Part shown: piece after piece, positions 26,978 to 35,554 of the stretch
Layout of the letters: each line of letters begins with the position of its first letter
Position numbering within the stretch: the first letter of the stretch is position 1
Assembly (NCBI GenBank): GCA_003339605.1
Contig: QOVW01000059.1
Location: 28,520-92,519, forward strand
Direction of reading: 5' to 3'
DNA from: Spirobacillus cienkowskii
GTDB taxonomy: Bacteria; Bdellovibrionota_B; Oligoflexia; Silvanigrellales; Silvanigrellaceae
Length of the DNA: 64,000 nucleotides
Made by a program: the position numbers and the translations under genes
Notes under the pieces: generated by a model
Database searches by the model: none
What the model was told of the DNA's origin: nothing
The model's input: only the letters and a program-made list of their open reading frames with translations

Positions 26978-28924
26978 TTATTTTTGATTGGTATCTAAGC
27001 CCCAAAATACACCACTTTCAGCCTTAACATACGCAAGAAATTCTTCTGGCGACATGGGAGCTAAATTTTTGCCATCACGATAACGGGCTGTTAGGGTGCT
27101 TGTTTGCACTTCTTTATCGCCAATTACAAGCATGTAAGGAATTTTTAACAACTGCGCATCGCGAATTTTTGCGCCAAGTTTATCGTTGCTAAAATCAGAT
27201 TCAATGCGCACACCATGTTCTTTTAAGAAGTTTTTAACTTTACGCGCATAGTCTTCGTGAGATTCAGTGACTGTTACAATACGACATTGAACTGGCGCAA
27301 GACCAATAGGAAAATGTCCTGCAAAATGCTCAATAAAAATTCCCATGAATCTTTCTACAGAACCAAGTACAGCTCTATGAATCATGACAGGAGTTTCTTG
27401 GGAGTTATTTGATGTTTGATAGCTGATTCCAAATCGCGTTGGCATTTGGAAATCTAGTTGAATTGTTGCACACTGGTGCATACGCCCAATTGCATCTTTA
27501 ACTTTAAAGTCTATTTTAGGACCATAAAAAGCACCATCACCAGGATTGATTTGAAATTGCACACCACTCGCTTTCAACGCCTGTTCCAACGCTGTTTCTG
27601 CGACATCCCAAACGTCTTCTGCGCCCATCCGATTTTCGGGGCGGGTAGAAAGCATGTAAATCACTTCATGAAAACCAAGCTCCGCATACGCTTCCTTCAC
27701 AAACTGCAATGCAGCCATGATTTCGGTTTGAACTTGATTTAACATACAAAAAATATGTCCATCATCTTGTGTAATACGGCGAACACGAGTGAGACCGTGC
27801 AATGTACCGCTCAGCTCGTTGCGATGCACAACACCAAATTCACCATAACGTAACGGCAAATCACGGTAAGATTTTTGCCCAACCATAAACATTCTCACAT
27901 GGCCAGGGCAGCTCATTGGTTTGATACCAAATTCTTCGTTGTGATCGTCTTTAAATATATACATATCATCACGATATTTTTCGTAATGGCCACTGACTTT
28001 CCATAAATTCACATTCATCACTTGAGGGCTTTGAATTTCTTCAAAGCCAAATTTTGCCCATTTAACGCGAATGTAATTTTGCAACAGCGTAAAAAGTTTA
28101 GCGCCATTTGGAAAAAAGAATGCGGCACCTGGAGCAATATCGCTCATTAATGTAAACAGATTAAGCTGGCGGCCAAGCAAAACATGATCACGTTTTTTTG
28201 CTTCTTCAAGCATATGCAAGTAAGCATCGAGATCTTTTTTATTTGCCCACGCGGTTCCATAAATTCTCACAAGTTGCGCATTGTCTTTGTTGGCGCGCCA
28301 GTATGCACCTGCAACACTCATGAGCTTAAATGCCCCCAATTTTCCTGTTGCAGAAACATGGGGACCACGACACAAATCGTCCCAGTGGGCAATGGCATAA
28401 ATTTTTATTTCACTATCTTCTGGAAGATCTTTAACAATTTCAACTTTAAATGTTTCGCCTAAACCATTAAAGTGGGCAATTGCCTCTTCTCTGCTTACAA
28501 TTCTTTTTATAAAAGAAATATTTTGTGCAATAATTTCTTGCATCTTTTTTTCAATGATTGGAAAATCATTGGTCCCAATTTTTACACCTTCTTTTGGATA
28601 TATGTCGTAGTAAAATTGGTTTTCCACAACTGGGCCAATTGTAATTTGCGTACCAGGAAAAAGATCTTGAATTGCCATTGCCATCACATGCACTGTTGAA
28701 TGGCGAATGACCTCTAGCCCCTCGGACGTTCTATCGGTGAGTATTTCTACTTTAACTCCATTTTTTAATGGAAAATCCAAATCAACAAGAACACCATCAA
28801 CCCTACCCACAATAGCTGCTTTTGCTAAGCCAGAACTAATGCTCTTGGCAACATCAAAAACGGTTGCCGATGCAGGCATTACCCGGGATGAACCATCAGG
28901 CAAATAAATATTTATTTCACTCAC
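26978..28924 (-). CDS. thrS: Threonyl-tRNA synthetase
   Basis: ThrS charges tRNA-Thr. The 648 residues contain an N-terminal TGS domain (1-60), the editing domain with HSTVHVMAMAIQDLFP, the class-II core (motif 2 RYGEFGVVHRNELSGTLHGL; motif 3 VMIHRAVLGSVERFMGIFIE) and the anticodon-binding domain. The zinc ligands Cys/His of the core (MSCPGH and GDGAFYGPKIDF regions) are present. Start is GTG 28924 behind GAGGAG. Full length and intact. Confidence 0.98.
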   Translation of the reverse strand: MSEINIYLPDGSSRVMPASATVFDVAKSISSGLAKAAIVGRVDGVLVDLDFPLKNGVKVEILTDRTSEGLEVIRHSTVHVMAMAIQDLFPGTQITIGPVVENQFYYDIYPKEGVKIGTNDFPIIEKKMQEIIAQNISFIKRIVSREEAIAHFNGLGETFKVEIVKDLPEDSEIKIYAIAHWDDLCRGPHVSATGKLGAFKLMSVAGAYWRANKDNAQLVRIYGTAWANKKDLDAYLHMLEEAKKRDHVLLGRQLNLFTLMSDIAPGAAFFFPNGAKLFTLLQNYIRVKWAKFGFEEIQSPQVMNVNLWKVSGHYEKYRDDMYIFKDDHNEEFGIKPMSCPGHVRMFMVGQKSYRDLPLRYGEFGVVHRNELSGTLHGLTRVRRITQDDGHIFCMLNQVQTEIMAALQFVKEAYAELGFHEVIYMLSTRPENRMGAEDVWDVAETALEQALKASGVQFQINPGDGAFYGPKIDFKVKDAIGRMHQCATIQLDFQMPTRFGISYQTSNNSQETPVMIHRAVLGSVERFMGIFIEHFAGHFPIGLAPVQCRIVTVTESHEDYARKVKNFLKEHGVRIESDFSNDKLGAKIRDAQLLKIPYMLVIGDKEVQTSTLTARYRDGKNLAPMSPEEFLAYVKAESGVFWGLDTNQK

Positions 28925-29055
28925 ACAAAACTCCTCTTTTCATACGCGCTCCCCAAGTACACAATGGGTATGCGAAATAATTTGAGAAGCCTATACAAAT
29001 TTTATTTATTGGTAAATCATCATCTTATAAAACAGAGCAAAAAATGCATTTAACC

Positions 29056-29084
29056 TTGACTTCATTAGCAAAAAATTGTTTAAG
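29056..29084 (+). promoter_or_regulatory. Candidate sigma-70-type promoter for rpsB-tsf
   Basis: TTGACT at 29056-29061 is a good -35 element. A 17-base spacer leads to TTTAAG at 29079-29084, a moderate -10. It sits about 30 bases before the structured rpsB leader and in the right orientation. Confidence 0.4.
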
Positions 29085-29111
29085 TGCAGTGCCTGATTTA
29101 GAGCATTCTCT

Positions 29112-29178
29112 GTAATACCAAAAGCTTGGTGGGGTTTAACCCCTTGGTATTACAAGGGGTTAAACCAACAAACCAAGC
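29112..29178 (+). promoter_or_regulatory. Structured rpsB leader RNA with competing pairings
   Basis: A perfect 14-bp stem joins 29133-29146 (GGTTTAACCCCTTG) to 29153-29166, with a six-base loop at 29147-29152. An outer helix pairs GCTTGGT (29124-29130) with ACCAAGC (29172-29178), close to the ribosome site at 29179-29184. In addition GTAATACCA (29112-29120) is complementary to 29145-29153, which covers the whole hairpin loop, so a pseudoknot or alternative fold is possible. This is the layout of a ribosomal-protein autoregulatory leader, probably sensing free S2. The ribosome site lies just outside the outer helix. Confidence 0.7.
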
Positions 29179-29191
29179 AGGAGACTTTTTT

Positions 29192-29983
29192 ATGTCTATT
29201 GAAGTACAAATGCGCGATCTTCTCGACGCTGGCGTTCATTTTGGTCACCAAGTACGCCGCTGGAATCCTAAAATGCGCCCTTTTATTTACGGTGAGCGCA
29301 ATGGTATCCACATTATCGACCTCCAAAAAACACAAAAACTCTTTAAAGATGCACTAGCGTTTGTTGAGCAAACTGTTGCTGAAGGCGGCCACATTCTTTT
29401 TGTCGCAACCAAAAAACAAGCTCAAGAAATTATTGTTGAAGAAGCAGAAAGATCAGGAATGTTTCACATTCACCACCGCTGGCTCGGTGGCATGATGACA
29501 AACTGGCAAACAGTTCGCTCTAGTATTACTAAATTAAAACGCATTGAAAAAATGGCAAACGACGGCACTTACGAGAGCATCACCAAACGTGAAGTGGCTC
29601 TAAAAGAACGTCTCCGCTTAAAACTAGAACGTTCTTTAGGCGGTATCAAAAATATGCCTGGCTTGCCTTCTGCAATTTTTGTTATTGACGCTAAAAAAGA
29701 ATTCACCGCAATCGCTGAAGCAAATCGCTTAGGAATTCCTGTTATTGCTGTTACCGATACAAACAGTGATCCAAATGGCGTTAACTACATTATCCCTGGT
29801 AATGACGACAGCCTTAAAGCAATTAAACTTTATGCAAGCCTCATTTCTGATGCAGCAATGGCTGGCAAGCAACGTCGTAAAGCTGAAGCAACAAAAGAAG
29901 ACTCTTCTTTTTCTTCAGATAGCGGCCGCTCACAAATTAAGGTTAAGCGTTTAAAATCACGCGATGAAGACGAAAATAACTAA
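29192..29983 (+). CDS. rpsB: 30S ribosomal protein S2
   Basis: S2 is a small-subunit protein near the head-body junction. MSIEVQMRDLLDAGVHFGHQ, then the NGIHIIDLQKT, HRWLGGMMTNWQT and IPVIAVTDTNSDPNGVNYII motifs are unmistakable. I start at ATG 29192, with AGGAG eight bases upstream; in-frame codons from 29126 lie within the leader structure. About 263 residues, with a basic/acidic C-terminal tail. It is followed by tsf, the conserved order. Confidence 0.98.
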   Translation: MSIEVQMRDLLDAGVHFGHQVRRWNPKMRPFIYGERNGIHIIDLQKTQKLFKDALAFVEQTVAEGGHILFVATKKQAQEIIVEEAERSGMFHIHHRWLGGMMTNWQTVRSSITKLKRIEKMANDGTYESITKREVALKERLRLKLERSLGGIKNMPGLPSAIFVIDAKKEFTAIAEANRLGIPVIAVTDTNSDPNGVNYIIPGNDDSLKAIKLYASLISDAAMAGKQRRKAEATKEDSSFSSDSGRSQIKVKRLKSRDEDENN

Positions 29984-29991
29984 AATCTAAA

Positions 29992-30015
29992 AGGTATTCC
30001 GCACCTGGAATACCT
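29992..30015 (+). promoter_or_regulatory. Intercistronic hairpin between rpsB and tsf
   Basis: AGGTATTCC (29992-30000) pairs perfectly with 30007-30015 around a GCACCT loop. No T-run follows, so it is more likely an mRNA-processing or partial-attenuation element than a full terminator. It could tune the S2 to EF-Ts ratio. Confidence 0.5.
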
Positions 30016-30047
30016 ATAATTCAAAAATACAAACGAGGAACACTACA

Positions 30048-30992
30048 ATGGCTGTTGTAACTGCCCAAATGGTAAAAGAACTTCGTGAAATGACTCTTGC
30101 TGGAATGTCTGACTGCAAAAAAGCTCTTGATGCAGCAGAAGGAGACATGGACAAAGCAGTTGTTATTTTACGTGAAAAAGGTCTTGCTAGCGCTGCAAAA
30201 AAAGCGGCTCGCGCTGCTAGCGAAGGCGTTGTGTCCACTGTTGTTGATAACAACAGTTTAGGCTTTATTTATGAAGTGAATTGCGAAACTGACTTTGTCA
30301 CTAAAAATGACGGTTTTCAAGCATTTGTCAACAATTTGCAAACTTTAATCAATAACGCAAAACCAGCTGATCTAGAAAACCTACTCAGTACCAAATATGA
30401 CAATTCTAGCAATGTCCGCGATGCCGCAACGGCTCTTGTAGCACAAATTGGTGAAAATATTACTGTTCGCCGTTTTGCTCGTATTGGCAATGGCAAAAAC
30501 TTTGTCACCTCTTATGTTCATGGTGGCGGTAAAATTGGTGTTCTTGTAGAGCTTTCTGGATCTGGTATTGAAAATCATTTTTCAAACTCTACATTAAATG
30601 ATTTAGGAAAAGACGTTGCATTACAAGCTGCAGCGATGAAGCCTCAATATCTTAATGAACAAGAAATTCCTGCTGAAACAATTAAAGCAGAAGAAGAAAT
30701 CATCCGTAATAAATTTCTTCAACAAGGTAAGCCAGAAGCGGCGCTTGCAAAAATTGTTCCAAGCAGCATGAAAACTTGGTTCAAAGAAATTTGTTTAGTT
30801 GATCAACTTTTTGTTAAAGACGATAGCAAAACTGTTGCTGCCTATGTTGCTGAAGCTGGTAAAAAGCTAGGCATCAACGACCTTAAAGTCAGCTCTTTTA
30901 TTAGACTTGAACTCGGTCAAGGAGTAGAAAAAAAAGCTGAAGATTTTGCTGCCGAAGTTGCAGCAACTGTTGCAGCTGCTTCTAAAGCTTAA
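30048..30992 (+). CDS. tsf: Translation elongation factor Ts
   Basis: EF-Ts exchanges GDP for GTP on EF-Tu. The N-terminal UBA-like domain reads MVKELREMTLAGMSDCKKAL, the core has NCETDFVTKND (the conserved TDFV motif contacting EF-Tu), and the dimerisation region follows. The 314-residue length is slightly above E. coli (283), with a longer alanine-rich tail. A GAGGAA site precedes the ATG. A strong terminator follows within 30 bases. Confidence 0.98.
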   Translation: MAVVTAQMVKELREMTLAGMSDCKKALDAAEGDMDKAVVILREKGLASAAKKAARAASEGVVSTVVDNNSLGFIYEVNCETDFVTKNDGFQAFVNNLQTLINNAKPADLENLLSTKYDNSSNVRDAATALVAQIGENITVRRFARIGNGKNFVTSYVHGGGKIGVLVELSGSGIENHFSNSTLNDLGKDVALQAAAMKPQYLNEQEIPAETIKAEEEIIRNKFLQQGKPEAALAKIVPSSMKTWFKEICLVDQLFVKDDSKTVAAYVAEAGKKLGINDLKVSSFIRLELGQGVEKKAEDFAAEVAATVAAASKA

Positions 30993-31017
30993 TTTGCTAA
31001 GCTTTGCTTTAAACAAC

Positions 31018-31053
31018 AAAAAAAGGGATGCAAAATTAAGCATCCCTTTTTTT
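31018..31053 (+). terminator. Intrinsic terminator of rpsB-tsf
   Basis: GGGATGC (31025-31031) and GCATCCC (31040-31046) form a 7-bp stem with an eight-base loop. It is extended by an A-run pairing with the T7 run at 31047-31053. This is a canonical rho-independent terminator just after tsf. Confidence 0.9.
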
Positions 31054-31072
31054 GTTGCTTGAAATCTTGCAC

Positions 31073-31459
31073 TCACTTTTTATCGTCATCTGTATGTTTA
31101 GGTTCATCGCTTTTTCTCAAACGCACCGAAAGATCAACACGGTGTTGCCGTGCTACAGCAAAAAATTTTTCAATTCCAAATGAAATCATATTCTTAGCCA
31201 CATCTTGGCTTATTCCTTTTAACAACTCATCTTTACCTTTAGAAAGAAGTTGCGTTGCTTCTTTTGGAAAATTATCTTTCACTTCTTTAATCACATCCAT
31301 ACCGGTTGCAACCGTCTTTTTTAAAATATCACCACCAAATTTTGCAAGATCTTGCAAATCATCACGATCAAACCACTTTTGAGTTTCATCATCAAATGAA
31401 GATTTTTGTTTTTCAAATTTTTCTTTTTTATTTTTTTCGGAAGATTTTGAAGAATTCAT
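31073..31459 (-). CDS. Hypothetical protein, charged and helical
   Basis: I do not recognise this 128-residue protein. The first 30 residues are Lys/Ser/Glu-rich, and the last 15 are Asp/Lys-rich and probably disordered. The centre (about 35-110) is helical and amphipathic, for example DILKKTVATGMDVIKEVKDN and KGISQDVAKNMISFGIEKFF. No membrane span, signal peptide or cysteines are present. It stands alone between the tsf terminator and the REC-TPR gene on the minus strand. Coding quality (no stops, charged helices) supports a real gene. Confidence 0.6.
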   Translation of the reverse strand: MNSSKSSEKNKKEKFEKQKSSFDDETQKWFDRDDLQDLAKFGGDILKKTVATGMDVIKEVKDNFPKEATQLLSKGKDELLKGISQDVAKNMISFGIEKFFAVARQHRVDLSVRLRKSDEPKHTDDDKK

Positions 31460-31529
31460 AATTTTTGCCTTTCAATTAATGAGGCGAGCACAGAATTTTA
31501 ATATAATTTAGTATTAAAAAAATATCAAT

Positions 31530-33101
31530 TTAACTCGCCTTAGGAGGCTCTTGGTTTGCATCAGAGAGCGGATCTTGGTTTTTAGATTTGGTATTAACTT
31601 TACTATTTTTAAATGCCGGAAGCGGTAAACCTTTCATTCGCGCTAACGCTATTTGTGTTTCTTTAGCATTGGAATCAATGTGGATTGATTTTTCGTAACA
31701 CTCCAATGCCTTTTTTTTATCTCGAAGAGCTTCATAACAACATCCTAAATTATAAATAAACTTTGAATTATTTGGCTCCATATCCGTCGCCTGTTCATAC
31801 CATCCTAATGCACTGCGATAATTCTTCATTTTAATATACAATAACCCAACACGCGCTAAATTGTCTGCAATCGGTTCAATATCGACAACCTCTTCGTATG
31901 CAGCAATAGCCTCAGAATATTTTTCCATTTTTGAGTAAATACGTCCATGAAGCTTAAAAACATCGAGTCGTAACGCAACCAATGTCTTAGGAATTTTACG
32001 TAAATCTTCGAGTGCCTTCTCGTTTTTGCCTAATCTTTCAAACACTCTGGCTTTACATAAATACACATCATACTGATTGGGGTTTTTATTTAAAATATCA
32101 GACAGCGCATTGATTGCTCTATTGGGTTTGCCATCATCAATATAAAAATTTGCCATCTGCATCAATGCTTTTGTACTTTGGGGATTTTGCCTACGGGCTT
32201 TCATACAATAATGAATTGCTTTCTCTTTATTGCCAAGAGTCCATGAAATTTGCGCAAATTTTAAAAGTAAAAATTCGTCTGTTGGATCATCATGCAGAGC
32301 AAGTTTCATTTGCTCTAATGCTTTTTCTTTAAATCCCGCTATTTTTTGATTTTCTAAATAAATATCTGCGAGTAAAGCTCTACGCTGCGCCTGTTTGCCA
32401 TTAATGCTCAGTTCTTTTTCTAAAAAGGGAATAGCTTCAACTTTTTTATTATTTGCAATCAAAATGTCAGCACCTGCTGAATATGCTGGATAATACATAC
32501 TGTTACTTTCTATAGCTTTATTTACCAAATCTAACGCTATTGGAATATTTCCCAATTCTGCTTCGGTTTGCGCCAAACCAATTAGAGAGCGCGCAGTAGG
32601 TTTTGAACTCGCATGAATTGCTTCAAATTCTTTTTTTGCATCGTCGTATTTTCCATTAAAAAATAACGATTCTGCGTGCCGTAATTTTTTAATGTTCTCG
32701 GGAGGATTTTTATATTTATCAATGACTGCTGCAACTTTATTTAGAATATCCTGAGTTTCAAAAGGTTTTAAAATGTAATCACTGACACCCAAATCGACGC
32801 TGCGCACAATGTCTTCTTTTGTTGCCTCTCCAGAAAAAAATAACACAGGAATATCATTTTGCATGGCTCTCCCACGAATATAGGCAAGAACCTCAAAACC
32901 ATCGCCATTTGGCATATAGATGTCGGTGATCACAAGATCAACCCGATGACTTTTTAACCAAGCAATAGCTTCTTGACCATTTGGAAAATCATCAACATGG
33001 TATTGCCCCGTTTTGTCGAAAATACGGTAAAGAGCTTTTCTCATGTTTAACTGGTCGTCGATAAGAACAACCCGCAGATGTGCTGATTTACCATCCGCCA
33101 T
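31530..33101 (-). CDS. Response-regulator receiver domain fused to TPR repeats
   Basis: Residues about 8-125 are a receiver domain with phospho-acceptor aspartate in VITDIYMPNGDG, the conserved Thr/Ser in FFSGEA and lysine in YILKPFE. From about residue 135 to 500 there are roughly nine to ten TPR units (for example PTARSLIGLAQTEAELGNIP and SKFIYNLGCCYEALRDKKKA). The tail is polar. No output DNA-binding or enzymatic domain exists, so phosphorylation probably changes which partner the TPR superhelix binds. No sensor kinase is adjacent. Similar REC-TPR proteins occur in marine gammaproteobacteria and Bdellovibrio relatives; the partner is unknown. Confidence 0.85.
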   Translation of the reverse strand: MADGKSAHLRVVLIDDQLNMRKALYRIFDKTGQYHVDDFPNGQEAIAWLKSHRVDLVITDIYMPNGDGFEVLAYIRGRAMQNDIPVLFFSGEATKEDIVRSVDLGVSDYILKPFETQDILNKVAAVIDKYKNPPENIKKLRHAESLFFNGKYDDAKKEFEAIHASSKPTARSLIGLAQTEAELGNIPIALDLVNKAIESNSMYYPAYSAGADILIANNKKVEAIPFLEKELSINGKQAQRRALLADIYLENQKIAGFKEKALEQMKLALHDDPTDEFLLLKFAQISWTLGNKEKAIHYCMKARRQNPQSTKALMQMANFYIDDGKPNRAINALSDILNKNPNQYDVYLCKARVFERLGKNEKALEDLRKIPKTLVALRLDVFKLHGRIYSKMEKYSEAIAAYEEVVDIEPIADNLARVGLLYIKMKNYRSALGWYEQATDMEPNNSKFIYNLGCCYEALRDKKKALECYEKSIHIDSNAKETQIALARMKGLPLPAFKNSKVNTKSKNQDPLSDANQEPPKAS

Positions 33102-33504
33102 CCAATGCCCCTGTGTTGCAAAATGCAGAAAGAAAAAACATTAAAATTAAAAATCTCAATGCTAATCGGCAAATTGCTAAAAAAGATAACTGGGTAAAAA
33201 TTAAGGGGTAGTTAGAAATTGGTAAAACACTGTTGGAGAGATTGATAAAGTTACTTTTAAGCTCTTAAGAGTACACTCTATTTCTACCAAATTATCAATT
33301 AAATATATAAAAGTTTAGCATTTAATATATAACACTTTTAATCTTATTTTTAAAAAATATCTTGCATATTTGATTATTTTTTTGATATATAGTTGATTGG
33401 TATTATTGCTTAATATTAATGAACTATATGTTATAAATATTAAGAAAATTTAATATTTTTTCTATAAAAAACAAAGAACATAAATACATACAAAAGGAAT
33501 GATT
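33102..33504. other. Divergent AT-rich intergenic region
   Basis: About 400 bases separate the leftward REC-TPR gene from the rightward frameshifted glutaminase-like gene. I see no ORF or RNA gene. CTCTTAAGAG at 33262-33271 is a perfect ten-base palindrome and a possible operator. The remainder is low-complexity A/T sequence that should hold both promoters, none of which I can assign reliably. Confidence 0.35.
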
Positions 33505-34979
33505 ATGCCTTCATTAAGAAAGTCTTATAATCATATTTTAAGTGGAAGAAAAATAGAAAATAAAAAAACAAAGGAAATTATTTTACAAGAATGTATAGAT
33601 GAAATGAATGAACTTATTTTAAAATCACTAATAAATATTCAAAATTTAAAAAGAATCATTCTTATTTGTCTTTGTATGAAAGAAGATGAAGAAAATTTAT
33701 TTAGCAAAAATTTTTTAAATAACATAGCAGAATTGAACAAAAATGAAAATTATTTATTTAGAAAAATTTTACCAAATAGTATTCAAAAACTTCTTACATT
33801 TATTTTTATTTCTTTTGAAACCAATAAAAATATATTTATTACACTAGAAAATCATGATAAAGAAATAAAAAAATTAAATACCATTTTATTTAAAAAATGG
33901 TTAACAGACATTTTAAAAATACCAACAAATATTTATAATTCAATAATTGATGAAAAATATATTAAAGAAGTATTTATTGATATCAAAAATAAAGTTACTT
34001 TTGGAAATGACGCCTTTAAAAATGGGAAAACTGGGAAAATGTTACATTTTATATTCAAAAACCAAAATTAAATATTGGATTATTATTGATTTCAGAAAAA
34101 CATGGATACACAATACCAAGAGTAAAAAATTTAATTGAAGAAAAATTTCATAACAAAACAATACCAATACAACAGCATTTACCCGTTAATTTAAAAAAGC
34201 TTAGATATGAATTAATAAGTATAATTTTGAAAACAAAATCTACTTCAAAAACCAATAGTTTTATTGACTGCTTATTTAAAAAATTAGAAACAAGCGATAC
34301 TAATATTTATAGTGAGATTAATAAAATAAAAGAACACTGCTATAGTAAAATTGATAATTGTGATGGGGTCGTTATTCCAGGAGGAGAAAATATTGAACCT
34401 TTTTTCTATAATGCTATAGTTAAAAATGAAATAAAGATTATAACTTCTATAAATCCCTCCTCAATAAGAAGAACAATTAATGAAATATTTACTATTCATA
34501 GATGCGTGACAAAAGGAATCCCCTTGATTGGGATATGTAGAGGACTTCAAATAATTAATGTTTATTTTTATGGCACTCTTAACAACGTTGCAGAGCAAAA
34601 TAATGATGATTTGAAACGTATTAGTGTTATTCAACAAGATTTAGCTCGCTTTAAAATTTTTGGTAATTGTTTAAATATCAATGGATTATCATTGCATGAG
34701 CAAAAAATCCATAAACTAGGCCATAATCTCACAGTCACATCAGTTGATTTTTTTAATGACTCCGTAGCTAAGTCTATTGAAACAAAAACTGGTGCCCCAA
34801 TAATAGGATTACAATTTCATCCTGAAATGCTCGAACCCATGTATGATGGGCATGATGATATTTATAGGAATCATTTAATATTTGAATATTTTTTTAAATG
34901 TTGTAAAATTTACAATCAAAAAAAGAACCTGCACATTCACTTGGCTAGATTCTTAAAAGAAGTTTGCCTCAATCAGTGA
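33505..34979 (+). pseudogene. Peptidase C26 / class-I glutamine amidotransferase-like protein with N-terminal extension, frameshifted
   Basis: The first frame starts at ATG 33505 (AAGGA seven bases upstream) and runs 188 residues. It is helical and unrecognised, and stops at 34071. A second frame, open from 34020, continues to 34979. It holds a gamma-glutamyl-GABA hydrolase-like domain: VVIPGGENIEP, the nucleophile elbow PLIGICRGLQIINVYFYGTL with its cysteine, HEQKIHKLGH, and the His-Glu pair in GLQFHPEM. The frames join at GGGAAAATG (34033-34041): one extra A would give an uninterrupted protein of about 490 residues (GKNVTFYIQKPKLNIGLLL). The second part has no ribosome site. It is a frameshift mutation, a homopolymer read error, or -1 slippage; the glutaminase catalytic residues survive. 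Confidence 0.7.
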
Positions 34980-35060
34980 CCTATCGAATAGGAGGGGGAA
35001 TAATTAACTCTCATCTCCTCATAAGAACTTTTGATATTTATTGTATTAAATTTCTTATCA

Positions 35061-35534
35061 TTAATAAATTATTTGCTTTAAACGCTTTAATGCAAGCCTG
35101 CTATCAATTTCTGGTTCTGCATTGTTTTTGTCCCATAATGAACCCTCTTTAAATTCTAACTTGCCCTCTGGCAACGGCACAAAACCGCTTTGCCAAAACC
35201 AATTCAAGCGGCTTCTGGGATTTCCAAGTAACTCCGCAGAGGGACGCCACTCTATGTGTTTTTCCACAAATTGATCCGGAGGATAGCGAAGCTGCAACGT
35301 TTTATAACGCTTTTTGACAACAGATTGGGGCGCCCACACCTCAATTCCAAGACACAACGCCGCTTTTGAGGGTGAAAGATTTTCTGCTGGTTGCGCAGAA
35401 GACCATTCACTGCCAATTTCTTCGCATGGCGTTTTTCCTTTTGGAATAAGCTCTAGCCTTAATAATTTAATTTCACTGGCAGCCCTTCTTCGAGGCACAA
35501 TCATATTTTCTTCATAATCTTCATTAAAAATCAT
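35061..35534 (-). CDS. J-domain-like protein with PPD instead of HPD
   Basis: In this 157-residue protein the centre (about 58-115) reads like a J domain. KAALCLGIEVWAPQSVVKKR matches helix I/II, then YKTLQLRYPPDQF occupies the loop where J-proteins have HPD, and ELLGNPRSRLNWFW matches the helix III-IV pattern (normally AYEVLSDPEKRxxYD). The histidine that triggers Hsp70 ATP hydrolysis is replaced by proline. The C-terminus (LKFEEGS-type acidic patch, then basic) is unassigned. It is the third gene of an operon led by an Hsp70 (36972-39059), so it is probably a dedicated, atypical co-chaperone or an inhibitor-like adaptor. Confidence 0.7.
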   Translation of the reverse strand: MIFNEDYEENMIVPRRRAASEIKLLRLELIPKGKTPCEEIGSEWSSAQPAENLSPSKAALCLGIEVWAPQSVVKKRYKTLQLRYPPDQFVEKHIEWRPSAELLGNPRSRLNWFWQSGFVPLPEGKLEFKEGSLWDKNNAEPEIDSRLALKRLKQIIY

Positions 35535-35554
35535 AAATAACTCACAAATAAATT

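Noticed and set aside
34964..35152. Short open frame at the end of the glutaminase-like gene
   Set aside because: It overlaps the adjoining genes on either side and has no ribosome site or recognisable content; treated as chance.
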